From: Polynucleobacter sp. 30F-ANTBAC
Lineage (GTDB): Bacteria > Pseudomonadota > Gammaproteobacteria > Burkholderiales > Burkholderiaceae
Direction: 5' to 3'
Length of the DNA: 64,000 nt
Assembly: GCF_018882385.1 (NCBI RefSeq)
Contig: NZ_JACVON010000001.1
Span: forward strand, 728,942 to 792,941
Numbering within the stretch: position 1 is the stretch's first letter; each line of letters opens with the position of its first letter. The translations under genes were made by a program, and so were the position numbers. Positions 1-8,418 of the stretch are shown here, piece after piece. The notes beneath the pieces are model-generated. The model did no database searches, had not been told where the DNA came from, and was given only the letters and a program-made list of their open reading frames with translations.

Positions 1-160
1 AATGACCTTCCCAGCTTACGCCAGTGGCATTCGATTGAGCTTACACTTGCGTGCGTTCGCTTACCGTTGCGGGGGCAGCACAGGTTACCCATTTAATCTA
101 TGATTAAGGCAGGCTTCTGTTTCCCGTTTAACTTTGATAGATTTCCTACCAAGAGCACCT
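1..160 (-). promoter_or_regulatory. Cobalamin riboswitch, partial, cut by the window edge
   Basis: Read on the minus strand, the conserved blocks of the cobalamin aptamer occur in the correct order: a GGTGC block near 150-158, ACGGGAAACAG at 117-127, the CTGCCCCCGCAACGGTAA core at 61-78, GCCACTGG at 21-28 and GCTGGGAAGGTC at 4-15. The last block, the B12 box and the controlled gene lie to the left of the window. A TATACT hexamer on the minus strand at 173-178 would put transcription start close to the aptamer's 5' end. Such elements usually switch off vitamin B12 uptake (btuB) or synthesis genes when cobalamin is plentiful. The identity of the target cannot be seen here. Confidence 0.85.
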
Positions 161-190
161 AAGAACCCGTGTAGTATATACAATATAGCT

Positions 191-427
191 ATGTTAGAAC
201 TTACAAACAATTCACATACTCGCCTACAAGAGAGTCTTGCGCGCTTAGAGACCAAATCTAAGACGTTATTGGCTGCTGTAGACCAAACTCACAAAGAGCG
301 CCTAGCTCTAGAAGACAAGATTGAAGATGCCCAAAATCGCATCCAAAATATCTTGAATAAATTACCCAATCCAAGTGATAACGGTCAACTTGATTTACTA
401 GCTTCCCCTTCAGAGGGTCAGCCATGA
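191..427 (+). CDS. Small coiled-coil protein upstream of zapA
   Basis: This encodes 78 residues. Residues about 8-57 are rich in Leu, Glu, Lys and Gln with heptad spacing, which suggests a long coiled coil, followed by a polar tail. Its stop overlaps the zapA start as ATGA, so the two are probably co-translated. Small coiled-coil proteins directly upstream of zapA are common in proteobacteria and are sometimes compared with ZapB, but similarity of sequence cannot be judged here. The ATG at 191 is preferred over an upstream TTG at 134, because the latter falls in the antisense of the riboswitch. No clear ribosome binding site is visible. A role in division is inferred from context only. Confidence 0.7.
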   Translation: MLELTNNSHTRLQESLARLETKSKTLLAAVDQTHKERLALEDKIEDAQNRIQNILNKLPNPSDNGQLDLLASPSEGQP

Positions 428-774
428 GCCAACACCGCATAGAAATTACTCTTGCTGGGCAAAAATTTGCCTTTGCAACCACCTCAGAACATGAAACCAG
501 CTTAAGAGCTGCGGCTGCTATTGTTGATGAACAATTAGAAGCTGCCCTTTCAGCTGGAAATCGCAGCATTGAACGAGCCGCCATCATGACAGCGATTAAG
601 CTGGCTGGCGATCTTCAAGCCGCCAAAATGAATCTCAGTCAAACAGAAAATCCAGGTGCGAGTGTTGATCAAATTACTGAATTGCAAAACAAAGTGGATG
701 AGATTGAAGCAACTGTTGATTCTGCACTGAAACTGCTTTCCCTGCCTGGTGCGCCAAGGCCAATAGTTCCTTGA
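424..774 (+). CDS. zapA: Cell division protein ZapA
   Basis: A 116-residue protein with the usual ZapA layout: an N-terminal globular part starting with a beta strand (IEITLAGQKFAF), an alanine-rich helix with AAAIVDEQLE at about 30-39, and a C-terminal coiled coil at about 80-105. ZapA binds FtsZ filaments at midcell and promotes their bundling. It overlaps the preceding coiled-coil gene by 4 bases. The 6S RNA gene follows at once, its 5' end probably overlapping the zapA stop, an arrangement also known from E. coli, which supports both calls. Confidence 0.9.
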   Translation: MSQHRIEITLAGQKFAFATTSEHETSLRAAAAIVDEQLEAALSAGNRSIERAAIMTAIKLAGDLQAAKMNLSQTENPGASVDQITELQNKVDEIEATVDSALKLLSLPGAPRPIVP

Positions 775-955
775 ACCGATGCGCAAGCATCTGGCGTGGG
801 CCATATAGTGTGGGCGCGAGCGCCTCGAGATTCATAGAGCATGACTTCGAGTCATGTTCTCCCTGAAAATCTTGGTGCACCCGAAACACTATTGCCATGC
901 CGCCTTGAACCTACTGGGTTCAGGATGACGGCCTAGCGGCCAAGGTGGGGAATCC
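765..955 (+). ncRNA. ssrS: 6S RNA
   Basis: The 3' part carries the hallmark CCTTGAACC...GGGTTCA hairpin near 903-922 followed by a GACGGCCTAGCGGCC segment, closely resembling the 3' half of E. coli 6S RNA. The 5' part contains GCGCAAGC and GTGGGCC segments that can pair with it. The predicted shape is a long hairpin with a central bubble that mimics an open promoter and traps sigma-70 RNA polymerase during slow growth. It lies directly after zapA, the classical position. Ends are estimated to within about 10 bases; CCTTG near 769 can pair with CAAGG near 942. Confidence 0.85.
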
Positions 956-976
956 ATTTAACCCAAGGAGATGACT

Positions 977-1288
977 ATGCCTGTTAAATACTTTTTTAAA
1001 GTTCAAGTAGCTCTTACTCTGATATTTATCGGCTCTACGGCAAATGCCATTGATCTGAATAATGGAAAATCCCTCCACCAAGCTAAATGCTATCAATGTC
1101 ATGCAGAAAAATCAGGCCTGGGAAATGGTGACATCCTATACACTCGCTTAGATCGAAAAGCCAAGGATTTACCAGGCGTCAAGCGAATGGTATCGATGTG
1201 CAACACAGAGCTACGATTAGACCTCTTTCCAGAAGATGAGGTCGATCTTGTTGCCTATATCAACCAACAATTTTATAAATATCAATAG
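977..1288 (+). CDS. Small periplasmic c-type cytochrome
   Basis: The product has 103 residues with a signal peptide (about 1-24, cut after ANA) and one haem-attachment motif, CYQCH, at 38-42. Met71 or Met74 could be the sixth haem ligand. It should be exported and matured in the periplasm as an electron carrier, partner unknown. An ATG at 971 lies in frame, but AAGGAG occupies 965-970 directly before it; the ATG at 977 has the normal 6-base spacing, so it is taken as the start. Cys75 lies outside the haem motif. The TauE-type exporter follows 12 bases later, so the two may be co-transcribed. Confidence 0.85.
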   Translation: MPVKYFFKVQVALTLIFIGSTANAIDLNNGKSLHQAKCYQCHAEKSGLGNGDILYTRLDRKAKDLPGVKRMVSMCNTELRLDLFPEDEVDLVAYINQQFYKYQ

Positions 1289-1300
1289 GTAACCTCTTTA

Positions 1301-2119
1301 ATGACTCTCATACAAATTGCCGCCCTCATTGCCCTCGGTAGCTTTACAGGTTTTTGCGCTGGCTTATTAGGCATTGGTGGCGGCATGATGATGGTTCCAT
1401 TTCTAACTTTCTTGTTTTCGATTTACGGCTTTCCAGCAGAAAGTATTGTCCATATCGCCATTGCAACCTCAATGACTACCATCCTATTTACTTCACTATC
1501 CTCTGTTAGAGCCCACCACAAACGAGGTGCCGTTCGCTGGGATATTGTGATGGTTCTTGCTCCAGGAATTGTTATAGGCGGCCTACTGGGCGGCGGAAAA
1601 TTATTTGCCCTTCTAAAAACATCATGGCTATCCTTAGTTTTCGCAAGCTTTGTAGGGTTCTCTGCTTATCAAATGCTGCGCAACAAAAAGCCAAAGGCAA
1701 GTAGGACACTTCCAGGTAAAACCGGAATGCTTGGCTTTGGAACAGTAATTGGGTTTTTATCGAGCCTCGTAGGGGCTGGTGGCGGTTTTATTTCAGTTCC
1801 TTTTATGCTGTGGTGTAACGTTACGATGCATAACGCAGTAGCAACCTCTGCAGCCCTTGGCTTCCCTATTGCTGTTGCTAGCGTGATTGGCTACATCTAC
1901 AGCGGCTACGGCAACCCATTGCTCCCACCCGGATCTTTTGGATACATCTACCTACCAGCACTTGCTTGCCTAGCTATCGCAAGCGTTATCACAGCGCCAC
2001 TTGGGGCAAAAGTTGCGCACCAACTTAACGTTGCCCAACTTAAAAAAGCATTCGCTTTTTTATTGATCCTCTTATCTGCTTATATGCTAAACAAAGGGTT
2101 ATCTAGCCTAGCTCTATAA
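1301..2119 (+). CDS. TauE/SafE-family membrane exporter
   Basis: A 272-residue, highly hydrophobic protein with about eight membrane segments. It shows the internal duplication of the family: GLLGIGGGMMMVPFL at about 21-35 and a matching GAGGGFISVPFM in the second half. Members move sulfite, sulfoacetate or other small organosulfur anions out of the cell, but substrates of most are unknown. The neighbouring small cytochrome c could suggest sulfite oxidation in the periplasm; that is only inference. It sits between the cytochrome gene and the patatin gene on the same strand. Confidence 0.85.
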   Translation: MTLIQIAALIALGSFTGFCAGLLGIGGGMMMVPFLTFLFSIYGFPAESIVHIAIATSMTTILFTSLSSVRAHHKRGAVRWDIVMVLAPGIVIGGLLGGGKLFALLKTSWLSLVFASFVGFSAYQMLRNKKPKASRTLPGKTGMLGFGTVIGFLSSLVGAGGGFISVPFMLWCNVTMHNAVATSAALGFPIAVASVIGYIYSGYGNPLLPPGSFGYIYLPALACLAIASVITAPLGAKVAHQLNVAQLKKAFAFLLILLSAYMLNKGLSSLAL

Positions 2120-2168
2120 CAACCACGGTTGATCGTGATGATCTGCCTGATTCTTCGCAGTTATTTCT

Positions 2169-4397
2169 ATGAAAAAAATATCGTCTTTTAGTATTACTAC
2201 GCTTTTAGTTCTTGCAACCTTAACAGGCACCAAGATAGCAGAGGCGAAACCACAGAAAAAAACATGTGTAGTTTTATCAGGTGGCGGCGCTCGGGGCTAT
2301 AGCCATATCGGCGTTCTTAAAGTGTTAGAAGAAAATCGTATTCCTATTGATTGCATCGTTGGCACCAGCATGGGTGCAGTAATTGGCGGTATTTATGCAT
2401 CAGGAATGCCAGCAAAAGAGTTAGAAAAGAAGTTACTGGAATTGGATCTAGCCAATATTGCCCTCGATAGGATTGACAGGAAGTCTTTACCTCCTGCACA
2501 CCGACAGGATGACTTTTTATACCCACTCGGCAGTGTTGGCATCGGCGAAGGCAGAATTAAATTACCATCAGGAGCAGTTCAAGCCAATAAATTTTTAGAT
2601 ATTTTGCAAAATTGGACGCAGCATATTCCACCGAATATGAATTTTGACAAACTACCCATTACCTATCGATCTGTTGCAACAGATATGCAAACTGGTGAGA
2701 TGGTAGTTTTTAAAAAGGGTTCGCTTCATCAGGCTATCAGAGCAAGTATGGCAGCACCAGGTGCATTTAGCCCCATCGAGATTGAGGGTAGACTTCTTAG
2801 TGATGGTGGTCTCACCAGAAATCTTCCCATTGATATTGCCCAAGAGCTTGGGGCAACCCAAATTATTGCCGTCAATATTGGTACTCCCTTGATGCCACGA
2901 GAAAAAATAGACTCTTTATTATCGGTCTATCAGCAGATGATCAACATTCTCACAGAGCAGAATGTGAATGCCCAGAAAAAATTATTAGGTACGCAAGATA
3001 TCTTGATTGAGCCTCAAATGGGCGACATCACATTTTTAGATTTCACGAGAGCTGAAGAAGCTATCAAAATTGGTGAGCAAGCTGCTAAGGATTTACTGCC
3101 ACAACTGAAGCGCTTACAAGTATCAGATATTGACTATGCCCAACACGTTCAATCTAGACCCTCTCCTCAATTGGGGGATGTCAAAGTAAGCTTTGTTGAA
3201 GTTAAAAATAAAGGCGTTATTCCCCCTCAAAAAATTAAAGATTGGTTAGATATCCCTGTAGGGCAAACTTATTCTTCAGAAAAAATTAATGAGAGAGTGG
3301 AGTCTGTTTATAACAATCGAGAGTTTGATGTCATTGGTCACGAGTTAGTTGAAAGAAATGGTGAATACGGAGTTGTGGTCAATGCCAATGAAAAATCGTG
3401 GGGCCCTGACTACCTTAAGTTTGGACTCAATATGTCAAGTGACATGAATGGCAACAGTGGTTACTTGTTGCAAATTGGTCACCGTCGTCCATGGATTGAT
3501 GCTAGCGGTACTGAGTGGCGATCTGATTTAGAGATAGGCTCTGCAGTAAAGATTAAAACAGAGCTACGCAAACCGCTTAATTCGATTGATGGTCCTTACT
3601 TATCACCCTACATCGATTATCAACGGCACTACAACCAAGTCTACGATGAGGACACCCTCATTGCCAAATACCGTGTTCGCTCTATGAGAGCTGGACTAGA
3701 CATTGGGTCTCCCTTTGCTCACTTAGGCGAAGGTCGTATTGGCTTAACAGCCTCAAAGATTGTTGCTGACCCTCATACAGGGGCAATTATTTCGCAAACA
3801 GGTAGTTCTCAAACCATTCGAACACTCCCTGGCGCAGATATTGAGCAATACGGAATAAGAGCCAAAGTAACGATAGACCAACTCGACTCCCCATTTTTTC
3901 CAAGAACAGGCTATTACATCTCAACAGAAGGTCAAACAGCTATTTTCAATACACAAGATAGTTATCAAACCTTCAGCGCTGACAGTAAGGTGGCCTTTAG
4001 TGCTGGAGAGCACAGCATCAACCTCACAGGTCAGGTGGGTATGCTATTTCAGGATAAGGCGGATGACATTCCAGGCATTGGCTATCGCTTGGGCGGCTTC
4101 CAGAGATTGTCAGCGTACCAACTCGATCAGTTCAGTGGTAACTACATGATGCTGGGCAATCTGACTTATCTTTATCGCGCTTTAAATTTAAGACTACTAA
4201 ATCAAAGTATGTTCCTTGGTGCCAGCATTGAATCCGGCAACACCTGGAACCAGCGTGCAGAAATGAGCTTTGGCAACCTTAAACATAGTTACAGTGTTTT
4301 CTTGGGTTTAAATACATTTATGGGGCCGGTTCATTTAGGAGTTGCTACAGCCCCAGGCGGTTACACCAATCTCTTCTTCCAATTGGGACGGAATTAA
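2169..4397 (+). CDS. Patatin-like phospholipase with C-terminal outer-membrane beta-barrel
   Basis: A 742-residue protein with a signal peptide (about 1-26, ending AEA). The patatin domain (about 32-310) has the oxyanion glycine loop GGGARG at 38-43, the nucleophile elbow GTSMG at 65-69 (Ser67) and the second catalytic residue in SDGG (Asp212). A POTRA-like linker (about 325-395) leads into a beta-barrel of the surface-antigen/BamA type running to the C-terminus. This is the layout of type Vd autotransporters such as PlpD of Pseudomonas, in which a lipase is delivered through the outer membrane by its own barrel. It ends at a shared terminator facing the malonate operon. Confidence 0.9.
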   Translation: MKKISSFSITTLLVLATLTGTKIAEAKPQKKTCVVLSGGGARGYSHIGVLKVLEENRIPIDCIVGTSMGAVIGGIYASGMPAKELEKKLLELDLANIALDRIDRKSLPPAHRQDDFLYPLGSVGIGEGRIKLPSGAVQANKFLDILQNWTQHIPPNMNFDKLPITYRSVATDMQTGEMVVFKKGSLHQAIRASMAAPGAFSPIEIEGRLLSDGGLTRNLPIDIAQELGATQIIAVNIGTPLMPREKIDSLLSVYQQMINILTEQNVNAQKKLLGTQDILIEPQMGDITFLDFTRAEEAIKIGEQAAKDLLPQLKRLQVSDIDYAQHVQSRPSPQLGDVKVSFVEVKNKGVIPPQKIKDWLDIPVGQTYSSEKINERVESVYNNREFDVIGHELVERNGEYGVVVNANEKSWGPDYLKFGLNMSSDMNGNSGYLLQIGHRRPWIDASGTEWRSDLEIGSAVKIKTELRKPLNSIDGPYLSPYIDYQRHYNQVYDEDTLIAKYRVRSMRAGLDIGSPFAHLGEGRIGLTASKIVADPHTGAIISQTGSSQTIRTLPGADIEQYGIRAKVTIDQLDSPFFPRTGYYISTEGQTAIFNTQDSYQTFSADSKVAFSAGEHSINLTGQVGMLFQDKADDIPGIGYRLGGFQRLSAYQLDQFSGNYMMLGNLTYLYRALNLRLLNQSMFLGASIESGNTWNQRAEMSFGNLKHSYSVFLGLNTFMGPVHLGVATAPGGYTNLFFQLGRN

Positions 4398-4403
4398 TCA
4401 AAT

Positions 4404-4436
4404 AAAAAAATCCCTATGAAAATCATAGGGATTTTT
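4404..4436. terminator. Bidirectional rho-independent terminator
   Basis: TCCCTATGA and TCATAGGGA form a stem around a three-base loop, flanked by an A-run at 4404-4410 and a T-run at 4432-4436. It can therefore stop transcription from both sides. It lies between the converging patatin and matB genes. Confidence 0.85.
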
Positions 4437-4477
4437 CTTGCAACTCAGATGCTACTAGATCATAGAGATTGATCTAA

Positions 4478-6001
4478 CTAGGCACTATAGGTTTGACGCA
4501 AAATATTCTTTTGCACTTTGCCCATGGCATTCCTTGGTAATTCAGAGACGATCACAATACGCTTTGGCACCTTGAAGTTAGCAATTTTACTTTTCAAGTT
4601 AGCAATCATGGCATCTGCATTTAAAGATTGACCTGACTTTGGCACAACGATAGCTAAGACAGCCTCACCAAAATCAGGGTGCGGAATACCTACAACAGCG
4701 CTTTCGTCAACGCCTGGCATATCATCAATAAAGCTTTCGATTTCTTTCGGATAAACGTTATATCCACCAGAAATAATCAAGTCTTTACTTCTACCAACGA
4801 TACACAAGTACTCTTTTGGAACCTTGCCACCACTGGTCGTTCCACCCCAACGACCCACATCACCCGTTTTAAACCAACCATCTTTGGTGAACTCTTCTTT
4901 GGTCTTCTCGGGCATGCGCCAGTAGCCTTGGAAAACATTAGGGCCTTTAACTTCGACATTGCCGATTTCATCCACACCACATAATTTCCCATTGTCTTTC
5001 ACAATGCGAACTTTTGTTTTAGGCAATGGCAATCCAACCGACCCACCAATACGGCGACCTTTGTAGGGGTTAGATGTCAACATCGCCGTCTCACTCATCC
5101 CATAACGCTCTAGGATGGTATGACCCGTGCGCTCCTTGAAAGAATTAAATGTCTCTGTCAGCAATGGGGCTGAACCAGAAATGAATAAACGCATGGTCTT
5201 AACTGTTTTTTTAGTAAAGGCAGGATCTAACAACAAGCGTACGTAAAAAGTTGGTACACCCATCATGATTGTTGACCGTGGCATATGCTTGATCAACTCT
5301 TTGGTATCCAAACGTGGCAACCAAATCATCTTGCTGCCATTAAGCAAGGCGCCGTGCGAAGCAACGAACAAGCCGTGCACATGGAAGATTGGTAACGCGT
5401 GTAAAAGCACATCGCTTTTTTGCCAAGCCCAAAACTTTTGAAGCACCTGTGCGTTGCTACCCAAATTGCCATGCGTCAACATGGCACCTTTGCTTCGACC
5501 CGTTGTACCTGATGTGTAAAGAATCGCAGCCAAGTCGCTATCTGAGCGCTTAACAGTTTTGCCTTTGCTTGGTTGTGCTCCTGCTTTTTCCAACAAAGTA
5601 CCAGATCGATCATCACCCAAGGTGAACACATGCTTCGTTCCGGATTTCTTGGCAACTTGAGTTATCCAAGCTTGATTCTTCGGGCTGCAAACCACAACTG
5701 CTGGTTCCGCATTACCTACAAAATACTCCATCTCAGCAGCTTGATAAGCTGTATTAAGTGGCAAATAGACCAAACCCGATTTTAGTGTTGCCAAATATAA
5801 AAATAGTGCCTCTGGGGATTTTTCAACTTGAACAGCTACTCTTGAGCCCTCAGGTAAATCAAGCGCTAACAATAAATTAGCAATTTTTGCTGTTGCAGCT
5901 TCTAAATCTTTCCAGCTGTAATACAAGCCATCATGAGTCTCAATGGCACAAGCAGACTTATCCTTAGGAAAGCCGCTTTCCAATAATGCATATAAATTCA
6001 T
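4478..6001 (-). CDS. matB: Malonyl-CoA synthetase (AMP-forming acyl-CoA ligase)
   Basis: A 507-residue member of the adenylate-forming ligase superfamily. The P-loop-like motif YTSGTTGRSKG lies at 162-172, a GYWRMPEKTKEEF segment and the TGD motif mark the hinge region, and the catalytic lysine of the C-terminal lid is Lys495 in GKVQK. Length and sequence character fit malonyl-CoA synthetases, which join malonate to CoA using ATP. The specific substrate is supported by the malonyl-CoA decarboxylase gene in the same operon: together they turn malonate into acetyl-CoA. A GAGG ribosome binding site lies 6 bases before the start and two hairpins separate it from the binding-protein gene. Confidence 0.85.
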   Translation of the reverse strand: MNLYALLESGFPKDKSACAIETHDGLYYSWKDLEAATAKIANLLLALDLPEGSRVAVQVEKSPEALFLYLATLKSGLVYLPLNTAYQAAEMEYFVGNAEPAVVVCSPKNQAWITQVAKKSGTKHVFTLGDDRSGTLLEKAGAQPSKGKTVKRSDSDLAAILYTSGTTGRSKGAMLTHGNLGSNAQVLQKFWAWQKSDVLLHALPIFHVHGLFVASHGALLNGSKMIWLPRLDTKELIKHMPRSTIMMGVPTFYVRLLLDPAFTKKTVKTMRLFISGSAPLLTETFNSFKERTGHTILERYGMSETAMLTSNPYKGRRIGGSVGLPLPKTKVRIVKDNGKLCGVDEIGNVEVKGPNVFQGYWRMPEKTKEEFTKDGWFKTGDVGRWGGTTSGGKVPKEYLCIVGRSKDLIISGGYNVYPKEIESFIDDMPGVDESAVVGIPHPDFGEAVLAIVVPKSGQSLNADAMIANLKSKIANFKVPKRIVIVSELPRNAMGKVQKNILRQTYSA

Positions 6002-6014
6002 ATCAGCCTCAAAG

Positions 6015-6079
6015 GTTAACCAGGGGCAGACCCCCAGTTAACATATTCATTCAATAACCCATTAATTCGCTTAATGGGT
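6015..6079 (-). other. Two tandem intercistronic hairpins before matB
   Basis: Downstream of the binding-protein stop, ACCCATTAA and TTAATGGGT (6057-6079) form a perfect 9-bp stem with a 5-base loop. A second hairpin at 6015-6042 pairs GTTAAC and GGGG with CCCC and GTTAAC, ending about 13 bases before the matB start. Neither is followed by a T-run on the minus strand, so they do not look like simple terminators. They could protect the upstream message from 3' decay or limit matB translation. Confidence 0.6.
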
Positions 6080-6089
6080 CAACCGCCTA

Positions 6090-7082
6090 TTAATCCATCT
6101 TTGCGCCAGAGGCTTTTGCAACATCAGCCCAACGCTTGATTTCAGAAGAGACAAATTTACCGTATGCCTCACCTGTTAGATTAGGTGTCTCAGAACCGTT
6201 ATTCGTCCATGATTTTTTCAGCTCAGGGCCATTTAAGGCTTTTGTCACTTCAGCAATCATTTTATCAATGACTGGCTTAGGTGTTCCCTTTGGAGCCCAT
6301 AGGCCATACCACGTACTAACGTTATAACCTGGCACACCGGCTTCAGCAGCTGTTGGCACATCAGGGAAAGCAGCTGAACGCTTGTTAGAAGCTACTGCAA
6401 GCGCCTTGATGCGTCCGCCTTTGATGTGTTGGGCTGAAGAACCCAAACCATCAAACATCAGATCAACTTGACCCGCGATCAAATCAGATAAAGCTGGACC
6501 TGCACCACGGTAAGGAATGTGAGTGATAAAAGTTTTGGTTTGCATTTTGAATAGTTCACCAGCCAAGTGATGGGAACTACCGTTACCAGCACTACCGTAA
6601 TTTAATTTACCTGGATTTTTCTTTGCATACTCAATCAAACCTTTTAAATCTGTAACCGGTACTTTTTGAGGATTAATCACCACTACTTGAGGTGGTGAAG
6701 CCAGCAACATCACCGGCTCAAAACTCTTTTCAATATCGTAGTCAAGCTTTGGGTACATGGTTGGCGCAATCGCATGGTGAGCACCACCCATGAAAAAGGT
6801 ATAACCATCGGGTGCTGCTTTTGAAGCAACTCCCGCTCCTAATGTGCCACCCGCACCACCACGGTTATCAATCACAATCTGCTTGCCCATTTGCTTTGTC
6901 AGCTGAGCTGATAAAGGTCTTGCAAAAGCATCTGTACCACCACCCGCTGGGAATGGCACAACAATCGTAATAGGTTTGCTTGGCCAATTAGGATCCGCCA
7001 AAACTGCGCCTGATTGAGCTGCTAGACCTAAGGTCATGGTTACCGCACCGATAACACTTACTACATTGACTGGTTTTTTCAT
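6090..7082 (-). CDS. Tripartite tricarboxylate transporter (Bug family) periplasmic binding protein
   Basis: A 330-residue protein with a signal peptide (about 1-29, cut after VLA). The mature part starts DPNWPSKPITIVVPFPAGGGTD, carrying the PAGGGTD loop typical of Bug/TctC proteins, which bind carboxylates through their backbone. It lies between malonyl-CoA decarboxylase and malonyl-CoA synthetase genes, so malonate or another dicarboxylate is the likely ligand. No TctA or TctB membrane gene lies nearby, so it must use a transporter encoded elsewhere, as many Bug proteins of Burkholderiales do. AGGAG lies 7 bases upstream of the start. Confidence 0.88.
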   Translation of the reverse strand: MKKPVNVVSVIGAVTMTLGLAAQSGAVLADPNWPSKPITIVVPFPAGGGTDAFARPLSAQLTKQMGKQIVIDNRGGAGGTLGAGVASKAAPDGYTFFMGGAHHAIAPTMYPKLDYDIEKSFEPVMLLASPPQVVVINPQKVPVTDLKGLIEYAKKNPGKLNYGSAGNGSSHHLAGELFKMQTKTFITHIPYRGAGPALSDLIAGQVDLMFDGLGSSAQHIKGGRIKALAVASNKRSAAFPDVPTAAEAGVPGYNVSTWYGLWAPKGTPKPVIDKMIAEVTKALNGPELKKSWTNNGSETPNLTGEAYGKFVSSEIKRWADVAKASGAKMD

Positions 7083-7131
7083 TATTTGTCTCCTCGTACT
7101 CCAGTTAAATTACTTTTAAAAATTACTATCT

Positions 7132-8418
7132 TTAGATCAGTTGAGAAACTGCTCTAGAGTAAATAATCTCTCCATTCACAAAACGCTCGTGGTTATCTTC
7201 CACGTTATCTAAGTCATATAGGTAATTCACCATCAAACCTGCTGATTGCTTAATACCTTTTTTTGACAAGTCTCCTGCCCAGTTAACTCTGTGTAGCTTT
7301 GCCCCATTACCTAAATGGAACTTAGCCACAGAATTACCCCCTCTTTTTGATGACTGCGTCATCAAATAAAAAGCACATAAACTCATAAGTGCTTCTTTTT
7401 CTTTTACTGAGGCAGCATCAGGATGCCACCCAGCGTGCAATCGGTCACTCCATGACTTTTCTTGCAAATTAAATACTTTGATTGATTCTTGATACTTCTC
7501 AAACATCGCAGGCTTTAGATTTTCAGAACTTAACTCTTGGCTAGAGCTCAACCACTCCATAAAACCCGGTATGGGAGAAAGCGTGCAAAAAGTTTTCAAT
7601 CCTGGAAACTCTTTTTTCAAACTTTCAGCCACACGCTTAATTAAGAAGTTGCCCATCGACACACCACGCAAACCTGGCTGACAGTTACTGATCGAGTAAA
7701 AAATGGCGCATTTGTAATGATTTGGTTCAATGACAGCCGTTTTTTTATCAACCAATGGCGCAATAGCCTCTGGAATATCAGGCAACAAAGCCACTTCCAC
7801 AAATATCAATGGTTCATCCGATAGTTGTGGGTGAAAGAAAGAAAAGCATCGACGATCGGGTTGAAGACGGCGACGCAAGTCATCCCAACCATCAATTTCA
7901 TGAACAGCCTCGTGCTGAATAATTTTTTCCAAAATGTGCGCTGGTGACTTCCAATCAACCTGATGCATTTTTAGAAAACCAGGGTTGAACCATGACGTTA
8001 ACAAATGCTGGATATCCGCATCGACAGCTTTTAATTCCGGTTTTTTAGGTAAGAGTTTCAAAAGATGATGGCGCATTTTGACAATCATGCTCGTGCCACT
8101 GGGGGCGCGATTTAAGCGTCTCAGCAACTCTTGACGAGGTGACTCAGCCACCTTCATTAACCAAATTAAATTATCCGCATTCGGTGTTGCAGCATACATT
8201 TGAGCCGCACTTAGAACATCAGCAGCACTAGGGTTTAATTTTTCGGATAAGTACTGAAAATACTCAGCAATTTGATCATCTTCTAAGGTGTTGAAATTTT
8301 CAATCAAATCGCTCGCCATACTTGCTGCATTCGACTCACCACGCTCCGAGAGTAAACGCTTGGTGGCATTCACTGTTTTGGTGTAATGCCTCGCCTTGAG
8401 AAGTTTATCTAGAATCAT
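7132..8418 (-). CDS. matA: Malonyl-CoA decarboxylase
   Basis: A 428-residue protein of the malonyl-CoA decarboxylase family. It converts malonyl-CoA to acetyl-CoA and CO2. The helical N-terminal oligomerisation part covers about residues 1-130 and the acetyltransferase-like catalytic part the rest. CTLSPIPGF holds the family's active-site serine region and KFHLGNGAKLHRVNW holds the C-terminal histidine motif. The start overlaps the regulator stop as ATGA, showing tight coupling. It is followed by the Bug binding protein after 49 bases. The set resembles the matABC-matR malonate system of rhizobia, with a Bug protein in place of the MatC carrier. Confidence 0.92.
   Translation of the reverse strand: MILDKLLKARHYTKTVNATKRLLSERGESNAASMASDLIENFNTLEDDQIAEYFQYLSEKLNPSAADVLSAAQMYAATPNADNLIWLMKVAESPRQELLRRLNRAPSGTSMIVKMRHHLLKLLPKKPELKAVDADIQHLLTSWFNPGFLKMHQVDWKSPAHILEKIIQHEAVHEIDGWDDLRRRLQPDRRCFSFFHPQLSDEPLIFVEVALLPDIPEAIAPLVDKKTAVIEPNHYKCAIFYSISNCQPGLRGVSMGNFLIKRVAESLKKEFPGLKTFCTLSPIPGFMEWLSSSQELSSENLKPAMFEKYQESIKVFNLQEKSWSDRLHAGWHPDAASVKEKEALMSLCAFYLMTQSSKRGGNSVAKFHLGNGAKLHRVNWAGDLSKKGIKQSAGLMVNYLYDLDNVEDNHERFVNGEIIYSRAVSQLI

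Noticed and set aside
258-587. 109-codon minus-strand frame across zapA
   Set aside because: It lies opposite two overlapping genes with clear character and has no recognisable protein pattern.
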